This document shows positions 16,635 to 25,609 of a stretch of 64,000 nucleotides of DNA, one piece after another. Source of the DNA: CAVXEH01 sp963805305. GTDB taxonomy: Bacteria; Chloroflexota; Limnocylindria; QHBO01. The position numbers and the translations under genes were made by a program. Below the pieces are notes generated by a model. The model saw only the letters and a program-made list of their open reading frames with translations. It was not told the DNA's origin and ran no database searches. How positions within the stretch are numbered: position 1 is the first letter of the stretch; each line of letters starts with the position of its first letter. Where the stretch lies: NCBI GenBank assembly GCA_963805305.1, contig CAWDTM010000002.1:434001-498000 (forward strand), in the 5' to 3' direction.

Positions 16635-18083
16635 GTGCTAGCGCGGTTCTGGTCAGAGGTCCGGCGCTCGGCGGCGCTCTCAGCGGCGCTCTCCTTCGTC
16701 TTCCCCGGTCTTGGGCAGGGGGTGACCGGTGCCATCCTGCGCGGTGCACTCCTTGCCGGCCCGGCGGTCGTGCTCGTCGTTGGGGCTGCCTGGCTCCTGG
16801 GGCAGAGCAAGGTCCGGGTGCTTGGGCTCTTCCTGGACCCCGCGGTGGTGGGAGCCCTCCTGGTCCTCGACGCGGTCCTGCTCCTCTATCGGCTGGCCGC
16901 CATCCTCGACGCCTACCTCGTGAGTCGGCGGCTCCACCCGGCGAGCGGAACGTCGCGATCGCGCCGGGCCGTCTCGGTGGGGATCCTGGTGGCGCTGCTG
17001 CTGGCCACCGTGTCGATGCATGCCGCCGTCGGCGTGATGGGCTACAAGACGTACGTCGCCGACTCGAAGTTCTTCGATCCCGCTGGCCCCGGAGGTGGCC
17101 AGGACGAGATACCCACCGCGGAGCCGACGCTGGGACCCAGCCTGACGGCCGGCCCGTCGCCGACCCCGGTGCGGACACCCATGCCCGTTCCTCCGTGGAA
17201 GGCCGACGGTCGCCTCAGCCTGCTCCTGGTGGGCGGCGATGCCGGTCCGGGCCGATGGTCGCTGCGCACCGACACGATGCTGCTCCTCAGCGTCGACGTC
17301 GCGACGGCGCATGCCGCGATCTTTGGGATTCCCCGTAACCTGATCAACGTGCCGCTGGGTGCGCAGAGCGCGAAGGCGTTCGCGTGCGGGTGCTTCCCGG
17401 ACCTGCTCAACGCCCTGTACGTGTACGCCGGGAAGCATCCTGACCTCTTCCCTGGGGGAACGGCGCGCGGGTACCTGGCCCTGCAGGCTGCCGTGGGTGC
17501 GCTCACCGGCGCGCAGATCGACGGCATGCTGGTGGTCGATCTCAACGGGTTCGTCCGGCTCGTCGATGCCCTGGGCGGGATCGACATCAACGTCCCGTAC
17601 GCCATCTACGACTCGCACTATCCCCTGGAGAACGGCAGCGGGGATGTGGCGATCTCCGTCAGGGCCGGGCAGCAGCACATGAACGGTCACGTGGCACTCG
17701 AGTACGCGAGATCGCGCCACCAGGACGATGACTACCACCGCATGCAGCGCCAGCAGCTCGTGCTTCTCGCCCTGCGCCGCGCGGTGAAGCCGTGCGCGCT
17801 CGTCCCCCGACTCCCCGAGCTGATCGACATCGCCGGCGATTCGCTGTGGACCAACCTGGCGCCCAGGGACATGCCGGACCTGCTGGCCCTCGCGCAGCGA
17901 GTCGACACGTCCAAGGTTGCGCGCTTCGCCTTCGTGCCGCCCACCATTCCCGAGTACCTCAATGCGATTGCGGTGGGCAAGGTGCACGCCATGGTCGCGA
18001 GCGCGTTCAGCAGCATCGCCACGCCGGTGCCCGGGCAGACGGCGACCCCCGTCCCCACGGCAGGTCCCGACTCCGGCTGCTGA
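16635..18083 (+). CDS. LytR-CpsA-Psr (LCP) family protein with extra N-terminal membrane region
   Basis: 482 residues. The N-terminal 150 residues hold about four hydrophobic helices, beginning SAALSFVFPGLGQGVTGA, a motif also found at the start of small FPGLGQ membrane modules. A Pro/Thr-rich spacer (about 155-185) then leads to an LCP domain: RTDTMLLLSVD, FGIPRNLINVP, VVDLNGFVRLVDALGGID and EYARSRHQDDDYHRMQRQQ. LCP enzymes attach polyprenyl-phosphate-linked glycopolymers to peptidoglycan outside the membrane. A Thr/Pro-rich tail ends in Cys. Classical LCP proteins have one N-terminal helix, so the multi-helix head is unusual. The GTG start is supported by the -10 box just upstream. Confidence 0.85.
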   Translation: MLARFWSEVRRSAALSAALSFVFPGLGQGVTGAILRGALLAGPAVVLVVGAAWLLGQSKVRVLGLFLDPAVVGALLVLDAVLLLYRLAAILDAYLVSRRLHPASGTSRSRRAVSVGILVALLLATVSMHAAVGVMGYKTYVADSKFFDPAGPGGGQDEIPTAEPTLGPSLTAGPSPTPVRTPMPVPPWKADGRLSLLLVGGDAGPGRWSLRTDTMLLLSVDVATAHAAIFGIPRNLINVPLGAQSAKAFACGCFPDLLNALYVYAGKHPDLFPGGTARGYLALQAAVGALTGAQIDGMLVVDLNGFVRLVDALGGIDINVPYAIYDSHYPLENGSGDVAISVRAGQQHMNGHVALEYARSRHQDDDYHRMQRQQLVLLALRRAVKPCALVPRLPELIDIAGDSLWTNLAPRDMPDLLALAQRVDTSKVARFAFVPPTIPEYLNAIAVGKVHAMVASAFSSIATPVPGQTATPVPTAGPDSGC

Positions 18084-18100
18084 GCCCGAACGCCGGGCTC
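18082..18100 (+). terminator. Hairpin after the LCP gene
   Basis: GAGCCCG (18082-18088) pairs with CGGGCTC (18094-18100) around a 5-nt loop. It starts inside the LCP stop codon and ends 2 bases before the mnmA -10 box. Confidence 0.5.
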
Positions 18101-18102
18101 GC

Positions 18103-18108
18103 TATCAT
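18103..18108 (+). promoter_or_regulatory. -10 box (TATCAT) of mnmA, leaderless
   Basis: TATCAT ends 9 nt before the ATG at 18118, matching the desulfurase promoter. Confidence 0.6.
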
Positions 18109-18117
18109 CGGCCGGGT

Positions 18118-19221
18118 ATGAGCCGGATCGTGGCCGCCATGAGCGGCGGAGTGGACTCCAGCGTCGCGGCGGCGCTACTCGCCCGCGACGCGGCCGAGCA
18201 CGGCCAGGAGGTCGTGGGCGTCTGGATGCGCACGCATCCCGACGGCGGGGAAGGCTGGGAGAACCGACGATCCTGCTGCTCCCCGGACGCGGCGGACGAC
18301 GCCCGCCGGGTGGCGCAGCTCCTGGGGATACCCTTCTTCATCCTCAACGTGGAACGCGCCTTCGGGGCAAGGGTGATCGACGCCTTCGCGGACGCGTACC
18401 TCGCAGGCGCGACCCCGAACCCCTGCCAGGCGTGCAACCAGTACATCAAGTTCGACGAGCTCCTGCGCCGCGGGCTTGGCGCCTATGGCGCCACGGCGGT
18501 TGCCACCGGCCACTATGCGCGCATCGAGCGGCGCGACGGATCCTGGCGCCTGCTCCGCGCACGCGACGGCAACAAGGACCAGACCTACTTCCTGTGGGTG
18601 CTCAACCAGGAGCAGCTCGCCGCGACCCGCTTCCCGCTGGGTGAGATGACCAAGCCGCAGGTGCGGGCCCTGGCCGTCGACCTGGCCCTTCCCACCGCGG
18701 ACAAGCCGGAGTCGCAGGAGATCTGCTTCGTGCCGACCGGCGACTATCGGTCGCTGCTCGCGGAGCGACGCGCGTACGCCGCGCAGCCCGGACCCATTGT
18801 CGACGAGGGCGGGAGCGTCGTGGGGCAGCACACGGGGTACGCGCACTACACGGTCGGTCAGCGGCACGGGCTTGGCGTCGCGCTCGGCGAGGCGGTCTAC
18901 GTGCGCGAGGTCCGCCCCGGGTCGAACACCATCGTCGTCGGGCGGCGCGGCGAGGTCGCCAGCCGCCGGTTCGAGGTCGACGGCCGCCGCTTCGTCGCGG
19001 GGCAACCCCCGTCAGAGCGCTTCAGCGCATCGGTTCGCATCCGGCACCGCGCACCTGACGTGGCGTGCGAGGTGACGCTGGATGGGGAGGACCGCTTCGT
19101 GGTCGAGACCGCCGAGCCGGTCTGGGCACCTGCACCGGGCCAGGGGGCGGTTCTCTATGACGGGGAGGAATGCCTGGGCGGCGGAAGGATCGCCCGGCCG
19201 CGAACCGCCACGACGGGATGA
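18118..19221 (+). CDS. mnmA: tRNA-specific 2-thiouridylase MnmA
   Basis: 367 residues. It adenylates and thiolates U34 of tRNA-Lys, Glu and Gln, using persulfide sulfur from a cysteine desulfurase. The PP-loop is AAMSGGVDSSVAAALL at residues 7-22. The first catalytic Cys is in PNPCQACNQYIKF near residue 102 and the second in ESQEICFVPTGDYRS near 203. The central HYTVGQRHGLG block and the C-terminal barrel are also typical. The start is fixed by a -10 box 9 nt before ATG. The stop overlaps the next start (ATGA). Confidence 0.94.
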   Translation: MSRIVAAMSGGVDSSVAAALLARDAAEHGQEVVGVWMRTHPDGGEGWENRRSCCSPDAADDARRVAQLLGIPFFILNVERAFGARVIDAFADAYLAGATPNPCQACNQYIKFDELLRRGLGAYGATAVATGHYARIERRDGSWRLLRARDGNKDQTYFLWVLNQEQLAATRFPLGEMTKPQVRALAVDLALPTADKPESQEICFVPTGDYRSLLAERRAYAAQPGPIVDEGGSVVGQHTGYAHYTVGQRHGLGVALGEAVYVREVRPGSNTIVVGRRGEVASRRFEVDGRRFVAGQPPSERFSASVRIRHRAPDVACEVTLDGEDRFVVETAEPVWAPAPGQGAVLYDGEECLGGGRIARPRTATTG

Positions 19222-19502
19222 TCGCCTGGGTGCTCCTGGTGGTCCTGACGGCGGGCGTCAACCTGTTCGCGTTTCTCGCGCTCCGCGGACGCTGGGGCCC
19301 GGTCGTCCCGTTCCTGGCCCTCGCCGCGCTGATCGGCACCGTTGCCGGGAATGCCGTGGGCCGGCGGCTCGGCCTCGATCTGCTCCGCATCGGTGACTTC
19401 GATTTCGCCGCCGCCTCGGCGGGAGCGGAGGCGGCGATGCTCGCGACCCTGCTGCTCGCCGCGATCGCGCCGGCCGCCACGCCGCCCGCGGATGAGCCGT
19501 GA
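19218..19502 (+). CDS. Small membrane protein, unknown
   Basis: 94 residues, coupled to mnmA by an ATGA overlap. It shows three hydrophobic stretches (MIAWVLLVVLTAGVNLFAFL; VVPFLALAALIGTVAGNAV; AAMLATLLLAAIAPAA) around a short polar part containing LGLDLLRIGDFDF. The layout suggests a small inner-membrane protein. I do not recognise the family. The overlap and hydrophobic pattern make it likely to be a real gene. Confidence 0.6.
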   Translation: MIAWVLLVVLTAGVNLFAFLALRGRWGPVVPFLALAALIGTVAGNAVGRRLGLDLLRIGDFDFAAASAGAEAAMLATLLLAAIAPAATPPADEP

Positions 19503-19506
19503 TGCG

Positions 19507-19512
19507 TAGAAT
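19507..19512 (+). promoter_or_regulatory. -10 box (TAGAAT) of the YtxH-like gene
   Basis: TAGAAT lies 33 nt before the ATG at 19546, with GGAGGAG (19527-19533) between. This is a leadered gene, in contrast to its neighbours. Confidence 0.5.
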
Positions 19513-19545
19513 CAGGGCCAACGCACGGAGGAGTGGCGCGGTCTG

Positions 19546-19812
19546 ATGAAGGATTCCGCATTCGGCAGCTTCCTGTCCGGACTGGTGGTCGGCGGGTTCG
19601 TGGGCGCCGCCGTGGGCATGCTCCTGGCTCCCGAATCGGGGACCCGGCTGCGCGAGCAGGTGGGCGAATTCGTCGACGGCCGTCGCGAGGCGTTCGATGA
19701 GGCGATTAACGAGGGGCGTGCGGCTGCCGAGATGGCGCGCGCCGAGATGCTCGGCGCCCCCGAAGCCGGCAGCGATCAGGCCGGCGGCGCACCGGAGGCG
19801 GCCGCGTCCTGA
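19546..19812 (+). CDS. YtxH-like small membrane/stress protein
   Basis: 88 residues. The N-terminal glycine-rich membrane helix FGSFLSGLVVGGFVGAAVGMLLAPESG matches the YtxH domain, including the LLAPESG end. A charged helix follows (TRLREQVGEFVDGRREAFDEAINEG) and then an Ala/Gly-rich tail. YtxH proteins are general-stress membrane proteins of unknown biochemistry. Start ATG has a GGAGGAG ribosome-binding site. Stands alone between the 94-residue membrane protein and alaS. Confidence 0.75.
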   Translation: MKDSAFGSFLSGLVVGGFVGAAVGMLLAPESGTRLREQVGEFVDGRREAFDEAINEGRAAAEMARAEMLGAPEAGSDQAGGAPEAAAS

Positions 19813-19844
19813 ACCGGCTTCCCAGTGACCAGCTGAAGCAGAGG

Positions 19845-19864
19845 GAGCCGGTTTCCGCCGGCTC
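19845..19864 (+). terminator. Hairpin after the YtxH-like gene
   Basis: GAGCCGG (19845-19851) pairs with CCGGCTC (19858-19864) around a 6-nt loop, 32 bases after the stop. Same core as the hairpins at 13135 and 15342. Confidence 0.5.
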
Positions 19865-19911
19865 TCGCCGTGCCGAGCCGCGTCTTCCCTCGTACAGGAC
19901 CGATTGATCCG

Positions 19912-22563
19912 ATGCAGCAGCGTTCCGCAGCAGACATTCGCGAGCGATTCCAGCGCTTCTTCGAGGCGCGGGGGCATACGCGCGTGCCCGCCGCACCGCT
20001 GCTCGCCCGTGACGACCCCACGCTGCTCTTCGTCAACTCGGGCATGGTCCCGTTCAAGCGCGTCCTCACCGGGGAGGAGAAGCGCGATTACTCGCGGGCC
20101 GTGGACGCGCAGCCGTGCCTGCGGGTTGCCGGCAAGCACAACGACTTCGAGGAGGTCGGCCGCACGCCGCGCCATCACACGCTCTTCGAGATGCTCGGGA
20201 ACTGGAGCTTTGGCGACTACTTCAAGCGCGAGGCCATCCACTGGGGCTGGGAGTTCCTGACCGTCGAGCTCGGCATCCCGCCCGAGCGCCTGGCGGCGAC
20301 GGTCTACACGGATGATGACGAGGCCCACCGCATCTGGGCCGAGGAGATCGGGCTGCCACCCGAGCGCCTCGTGCGCTGGGGCCGTATCGAGGAGGGCGAC
20401 TTCCACAACTTCTGGCAGATGGCCGACACCGGTCCGTGCGGCCCGTGCAGTGAGCTCCACTACGATCGTGGGGTCGAGCTGAGCGAGGGCGACTTCTGCG
20501 TCCCGGACCACTCGGAGTCCTGCCCGCGCTGGCTGGAGGTCTGGAACCTGGTCTTCATGCAGTACGACCGCGCCGCGGACGGCACGCTCAGCCCGCTCCC
20601 GTTCCGGAGCGTGGACACCGGGATGGGCCTGGAACGGATCTCGTCGGCCGTGCAGGGGGTCGACAGCAACTACCGGACGGACCTGTTCGAGCCGATCATC
20701 GCCCGCCTGGCGGCGTTCATCGGCCACGACCCCGAAACGGTCGAGGGCGAGCGCTTCAGCTACCAGGTCGTCGCCGACCATTCGCGTGCGATGACCTTCA
20801 TGATCGCGGAGGGCATCAAGCCGACCAACGAGGGAGCCGGGTACGTCCTGCGGCGGATCATCCGACGGGCCGTGCGCCATGCCCGCCTGATGGGCATCAC
20901 GCGTCCCTTCCTGCGTGAGACCTGCGCGGTCGTGGTCGAGCTGATGGGTGGTGCCTACCCGGCGCTGGCATCGGGTCGCGAGCGGATCCTTGACGCGGTG
21001 GCGGCCGAGGAGGAGAAGTTCGCACGCACCCTCGAGGCCGGCAGCCAGCGCCTCGCGCAGCTCATCGAGACGGCAGGTTCGGGAGGCAGCATTCCCGGCG
21101 ACGAGGCCTTCAAGCTGCACGACACCTTCGGCTTTCCCATTGACCTGACCATCGAGGTTGCGGCCGAATCGAAGGTCGCGGTCGACCGTCCCCGCTTCGA
21201 AGACGCCATGGCGCAGCAGCGGAGCCGATCCCGGGCGACCCGCAAGACGGCATTCGGCGTGGACGTCACCCTCGCGTCGCTGAGCAGCGAGTTCATCGGC
21301 TACCCGAACCGAACGGAGGCCGAGGGCGTCACCGTCATCGGGGTCGGCGCTTCGGACGGCGGCGAGGATCCGATCCTGGTGGTCCTCGACCGGACCCCGT
21401 TCTACGCCGAGGGCGGCGGCCAGGTCGGCGATCGCGGCGCGCTCATCGGCGCCCATGGCCGCGTCGAGGTGGAGGACACGCAGCGAGCGGGGGGCGCGAT
21501 CGTGCACGTCGGCCGCCTGGACGGAACGCTGGACGTGGGCGAGCGCGTCCGCGCCGAGGTCGACGTCGAGGCGCGCTGGGGAGCCGCGCGCAACCACACC
21601 GCCACGCACCTCCTGCATCGTGCCCTGCGCGACGTGCTCGGTGAGCAGGCCAAGCAGGCGGGAAGCTGGGTTGGCCCCGAGGGCCTGCGCTTCGACTTTC
21701 CCGCGTCGCACGCCACGGCACGCGAAGCGCTTCGCGAGGTCGAGCGTCGGGTCAATGCCCAGGTGCGACGCGACGCGCCGGTGACCCCCTCCCAGATGAG
21801 CCTCACCGATGCCCAGGCGCTGGGCGCCGACATGTTCTTTGGAGAGAAGTACGCGCCGGAATCGGTTCGGGTCGTGGCGGTCGACGGGTACAGCCGGGAG
21901 CTGTGCGGCGGTACCCACGTCGCGACGACCGGCCAGATCGGGGATTTCCGGATCACCGGGGAATCGAGCATCGGCGCCGGGCTGCGACGGATCGAGGCGG
22001 TCACCGGGGCCGGCGCCGACGAGCTGGTCGCCCGTCGCCTCGCCGCCCTGCAGGAGGCCGGGCAGCTGCTCGGCGAGCAGCCGGAGCAGGTGCCTGCGCG
22101 TGTGGCCGCCCTGCTGGAGCGGGTCCGGGTGGCCGAGAAGGCGGCCCGGGATGGGGCGGTCGCGGCGCCACGGTCGGCGATCGACGCGGCCGCGGTCCTG
22201 GCGCGTGCGGCGTCCGCGGGCGAGACCAGGGTCATCGTCGAACGCTTTGACGAGGCGGATGCCGGCTCCCTGCGAGCCCTGGCGGACGGCCTGCGGGGTG
22301 CCACCGGCCGGTTCCTGCTCGTCGCGGGCGGGGCGGCGAACGGACAGCCCGCACTCCTGGTGGCCGCGAGTCGCGACCTGGTGGGGGAGGGATTCGACGC
22401 CGTGCCGGTCGTTCGCGCCGCAGCGAAGCTCATCGGCGGCGGCGGTGGCGGCCGTCCGGACCTCGCCCAGGCGGGCGGGCGGGACGGCGATCGCCTGGAC
22501 GAAGCGCTGCACGAGGCCGGCCGACTGGCGCTCGAGGCCCTTCAGCGCCTCGAGGCGAGCTGA
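19912..22563 (+). CDS. alaS: Alanine-tRNA ligase
   Basis: 883 residues, full length. It has the catalytic class II core (residues 1-440; KHNDFEEVGRTPRHHTLFEMLGNWSFGDYFK, given in parts), an editing domain with the zinc/editing motifs RNHTATHLLHRAL near 565 and LCGGTHVATTGQIGDF near 664, and a C-terminal DHHA1 region ending in GGGGGGRPDLAQAGG. ATG 19912 is chosen because MQQRSAADIRERFQRFFEARGH is the family N-terminus; an upstream in-frame start adds an unlikely leader. It charges tRNA-Ala and clears Ser/Gly mischarging. Confidence 0.95.
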   Translation: MQQRSAADIRERFQRFFEARGHTRVPAAPLLARDDPTLLFVNSGMVPFKRVLTGEEKRDYSRAVDAQPCLRVAGKHNDFEEVGRTPRHHTLFEMLGNWSFGDYFKREAIHWGWEFLTVELGIPPERLAATVYTDDDEAHRIWAEEIGLPPERLVRWGRIEEGDFHNFWQMADTGPCGPCSELHYDRGVELSEGDFCVPDHSESCPRWLEVWNLVFMQYDRAADGTLSPLPFRSVDTGMGLERISSAVQGVDSNYRTDLFEPIIARLAAFIGHDPETVEGERFSYQVVADHSRAMTFMIAEGIKPTNEGAGYVLRRIIRRAVRHARLMGITRPFLRETCAVVVELMGGAYPALASGRERILDAVAAEEEKFARTLEAGSQRLAQLIETAGSGGSIPGDEAFKLHDTFGFPIDLTIEVAAESKVAVDRPRFEDAMAQQRSRSRATRKTAFGVDVTLASLSSEFIGYPNRTEAEGVTVIGVGASDGGEDPILVVLDRTPFYAEGGGQVGDRGALIGAHGRVEVEDTQRAGGAIVHVGRLDGTLDVGERVRAEVDVEARWGAARNHTATHLLHRALRDVLGEQAKQAGSWVGPEGLRFDFPASHATAREALREVERRVNAQVRRDAPVTPSQMSLTDAQALGADMFFGEKYAPESVRVVAVDGYSRELCGGTHVATTGQIGDFRITGESSIGAGLRRIEAVTGAGADELVARRLAALQEAGQLLGEQPEQVPARVAALLERVRVAEKAARDGAVAAPRSAIDAAAVLARAASAGETRVIVERFDEADAGSLRALADGLRGATGRFLLVAGGAANGQPALLVAASRDLVGEGFDAVPVVRAAAKLIGGGGGGRPDLAQAGGRDGDRLDEALHEAGRLALEALQRLEAS

Positions 22564-22586
22564 GCAGCCGGCGGCGCGGGGCGACG

Positions 22587-23894
22587 ATGCAGGGACTGGT
22601 CGGACGCGTCGTTGACCGCCTTGCGGGTGGCCGACGATCGGGCGCGGAAGGATCCGGAGCGATAGCGGCGCTCGACATCGGCACCGAGTTTGCCAAGGCC
22701 CTGGTCGTGACCACCGGGCCCGGGGCCGATGGCGCCGTGGACGGTGTGGTCCGCGGGGTCGGGCGTCAGCGCCAGGGGCTGACCCACATGCAGTCGGGCA
22801 CGGTGAGCGATATCGACGCGGTCGTGGCCAACTGCTCGCATGCGCTGGACGAGGCGCGAGCGATGGCCGGGATCCGGCCGCGGAGCGTGGTGATCGGTAT
22901 CGCCGGCGAGCTGGTGAAGGGCACCACGAGCTCACTTGCCGCCCGTCGCGACGATCCCCGCCGTCCCCTGGACCAGGCGGAGCTCCAGTTCGTGGTCGAG
23001 CGGGTGCAGGACGATGCGCTGCGCGAGGCGGAGCGTCGCATCGGCTGGGAGAGCGGCATCGAGCGGCTCGACGTGCGGCTGGTGCATGCCGCGATCGTCG
23101 AGATGAAGATCGACGGCTACCCGGTGAGCAACCCCATCGGCTTCACCGGCTCGCACATCGAGCTCGCGATCTTCAACGCCTTCGCGCCCATGGTGCACCT
23201 GGGCGCCCTCCAGTCGGTCGCGGCCGCCCTGGACCTCGCCCTGCTCGGGGTCATTGCCGAGCCGTACGCGGTCGCCACCTGCCTGGCACCGCGGGAGCTG
23301 GGGGACACCGGGGCGGTCTTCATCGACGTGGGCGGCGGCACCTCCGACGTGGCATTGGTCCGCCACGGGGGAATCGCGGGCACGAAGATGCTTGCGCTCG
23401 GTGGACGCGCCTTCACGAAGGGCCTGGCGGAGCGCTTCGACCTCACCTTCGAGCGCGCTGAGGCTCTGAAGCTCGCGGCGGCGGATGGTGAGGAGCTGCC
23501 GGAGACCGCCGTGCCGCGCCAGGAGGTGGACCGGGCCCTCTCCGCCGATGCGGGCATCTGGCTCGACGGGATCGAGCTGATGATCGGCGACCTCGCCGAG
23601 GGAGAGCTCCTTCCGTCGCGGATCTACGTCTGCGGGGGAGGGGCCCGGCTGCCGCAGATCAGCGAGGCGCTCAGCGGCGATGCCTGGTGGCGGCAGCTGC
23701 CCTTTGCTCGTCGCCCCGAAATTCGCGCGCTGGGGCCGGACGACGTGGCCGGTATTCGGGACGGCTCGGGGATGCTCGCCACGCGCCAGGACGTAACCCC
23801 CATGGCCCTCGCCCACCAGGGCCTGATCCTCGACGCGCAGACGAGCGCCGTGGAGCGCGCGATGCGTGGCGCCGTGCGCGCCATGGATCTCTAG
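22587..23894 (+). CDS. FtsA-like actin-fold ATPase
   Basis: 435 residues of the FtsA/PilM type. The actin-fold phosphate motif is IAALDIGTEFAKALV at about 30-44. A 1C-like insert follows (about 100-170). The second phosphate/adenosine motifs are GAVFIDVGGGTSDVALV near 246 and SRIYVCGGGARLPQISEAL near 345. No FtsZ gene is in the window. The next gene, 2 bases on, is a single-pass membrane protein with a baseplate-J-like domain. The pair looks like a cytoplasmic ATPase with its membrane partner, comparable to PilM-PilN (inference). It could be a true FtsA or a specialised paralog. The C-terminal amphipathic helix of FtsA (AMRGAVRAMDL end) is weakly suggested. Confidence 0.8.
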   Translation: MQGLVGRVVDRLAGGRRSGAEGSGAIAALDIGTEFAKALVVTTGPGADGAVDGVVRGVGRQRQGLTHMQSGTVSDIDAVVANCSHALDEARAMAGIRPRSVVIGIAGELVKGTTSSLAARRDDPRRPLDQAELQFVVERVQDDALREAERRIGWESGIERLDVRLVHAAIVEMKIDGYPVSNPIGFTGSHIELAIFNAFAPMVHLGALQSVAAALDLALLGVIAEPYAVATCLAPRELGDTGAVFIDVGGGTSDVALVRHGGIAGTKMLALGGRAFTKGLAERFDLTFERAEALKLAAADGEELPETAVPRQEVDRALSADAGIWLDGIELMIGDLAEGELLPSRIYVCGGGARLPQISEALSGDAWWRQLPFARRPEIRALGPDDVAGIRDGSGMLATRQDVTPMALAHQGLILDAQTSAVERAMRGAVRAMDL

Positions 23895-23896
23895 CC

Positions 23897-25609
23897 ATGG
23901 TCGACCAGCCCGAGTCCGGCGCGCCGCAGGTCCTCTATCTCGAGCCCGACGACGAGATCCCCTCGGTCGTGCGACGGCTCGAGGACGTGCGCGGCACCGG
24001 GCCGGTGATCCTGGTCGCTCCTGGACGAAGCAAGGCGACCTCGAGCGCCATTGGGCTTCGCCTGCTGGCCCGGCGAGGCGCCGATGCCGGGACCGCGCTA
24101 CGGCTGGTCGCCGATGCGGCCACGCGGCTGGTGGCCGCAGATGTCGGCATGACCGCCTACGCGACGGTTGCCGAGGCCCAGGCGGGCCAGCCGATCGCCA
24201 ATCCTCAGCCACCATCCCGCCCGCGCGCCGCGATTCACGTCGTGCGGGGGGAACGGAACCCGCTCCCGTCCGTGTCCGGCCCCCGCGCAGCGGTGGGCAC
24301 CACGCCGCCGGTCGCGCCGGCTTTTGACACGAGCCGGTCGGACGACACCCAGGCGGTGCCGGTCGTGACGCCGCCACCACGGCCATCACGCGCCGCCACG
24401 ATGCGCCGGCGCCTGCGCTGGCCGACGGGCCGGCAGGGTTGGCTCTGGGCCGTCGGGATCGTGGTCCTCGTCGTGGCCCTCGTGGCCGCGGTCCTTCCCG
24501 GAGCCACGATCCACGTGGTGCCGGACCTGCGCGCCGTCGGACCTTTCGCCTATTCCGCCGGGTTCCCGGCCACCGCGGACAGCGGGCAGCTCACCAGCAC
24601 GCTGTCGGCCTCGGCGACCGGCCAGCACGTCGAGACCACGGCCGCCACCGGCAGCGTGACCTTCTCGAACTACAACACGGTCACCGTGGAGGTGGCCGCC
24701 GGCGCGTCGGTATCGGCGGGTGACGTGGCGTTCACCACCGACGGGCGGATCATCGTCCCGGCCGGCACGCTCATCTTCAGCAATCCCAACCAGATCCAGA
24801 TCATCCCCGGCAAGGCGAGCGTCGGAGCGACCGCAGCGACGCCGGGCACCGACGGCAACGTCCCGGCTGAGGCGATCGACACCGTGGACGACAAGACCAC
24901 GGCGCGGCGTCTCCGCGGATTCCAGAACCAGCCGGGCCGCCTCGTCACGAACCCCGACCCGATGGGGGGCGGTTCCGCGACGAGCACCCCGGAGGTCTCC
25001 CAGGCGGACGTGAACCAGCTGGTGGGCCGCGTCGAGAGCGACCTTCGCAACGAGCTGAGCGCCCATCTGTCCGCGACTCCCGGGCGCTTCTACGCACCGC
25101 CCGGCACGAATGAGGAGCCCATGGTCAGCGTCCCGGACGGCACCGTGGGCACTCGCGGCGAGGCCACGTTCCAGTTGACCGGCACCCTTGCCTACAGCCG
25201 TCGGTTCGTCACGCGCGACCAGGTCACGCAGGCCGCCGCCACGAAGATCCACGCAGATCCCGGCGCCCAGCCTGTCGGCACCCGGCTCGTGGACTCGACG
25301 ATCGTCGTCTCCCCCTCGGCGCTGACCATGACCGGCGACCAGATCACCGCGACCCTGAACGTGCGCGCCTCGGTGGCCCCGGTTCTCGACGAGAGTGAGC
25401 TCAAGGCGCGGGTTGCCGGGCGATCCCGCCAGGACGCTGAGGACGCGCTCGGCGATATCGGTTCGACCACCGTGGACCTGTGGCCGGGATGGGTGGACGC
25501 GGTGCCGCGCCTCCCGTTCCGGATCACGATCAGCATCGAGCCGCCGTCATCGGCACCGGCACCGTCGGTGAGCCTGGAGCCGCTCGTTGTGCCGTCCTCG
25601 TCGCCATGA
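23897..25609 (+). CDS. Single-pass membrane protein with baseplate J/gp47-like domain
   Basis: 570 residues. The cytoplasmic N-terminus (about 1-115) has an alternating pattern around PVILVAPGRSKATSSAIGLRLLARRG that recurs at the head of baseplate-J-like proteins in Gram-positive and Chloroflexota genomes. A basic stretch and one transmembrane helix (LWAVGIVVLVVALVAAVLP, about 185-203) follow. The outside part has the baseplate J signature: ATGSVTFSNYNTVTVEVAAG, then VPAGTLIFS and GTDGNVPAEAIDTV. It ends in a Pro/Ser-rich tail. No phage genes are near. It starts 2 bases after the FtsA-like gene; its stop overlaps ruvX (ATGA). Function unknown. Confidence 0.75.
   Translation: MVDQPESGAPQVLYLEPDDEIPSVVRRLEDVRGTGPVILVAPGRSKATSSAIGLRLLARRGADAGTALRLVADAATRLVAADVGMTAYATVAEAQAGQPIANPQPPSRPRAAIHVVRGERNPLPSVSGPRAAVGTTPPVAPAFDTSRSDDTQAVPVVTPPPRPSRAATMRRRLRWPTGRQGWLWAVGIVVLVVALVAAVLPGATIHVVPDLRAVGPFAYSAGFPATADSGQLTSTLSASATGQHVETTAATGSVTFSNYNTVTVEVAAGASVSAGDVAFTTDGRIIVPAGTLIFSNPNQIQIIPGKASVGATAATPGTDGNVPAEAIDTVDDKTTARRLRGFQNQPGRLVTNPDPMGGGSATSTPEVSQADVNQLVGRVESDLRNELSAHLSATPGRFYAPPGTNEEPMVSVPDGTVGTRGEATFQLTGTLAYSRRFVTRDQVTQAAATKIHADPGAQPVGTRLVDSTIVVSPSALTMTGDQITATLNVRASVAPVLDESELKARVAGRSRQDAEDALGDIGSTTVDLWPGWVDAVPRLPFRITISIEPPSSAPAPSVSLEPLVVPSSSP

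Noticed and set aside
19258..22935. 1225-residue minus-strand frame
   Set aside because: Antisense of alaS and neighbours; no recognisable motif despite its length.
23897..25609. Prophage or contractile tail, because of the baseplate-J-like domain
   Set aside because: No other tail, sheath or phage genes; membrane helix and neighbours point to an envelope protein.
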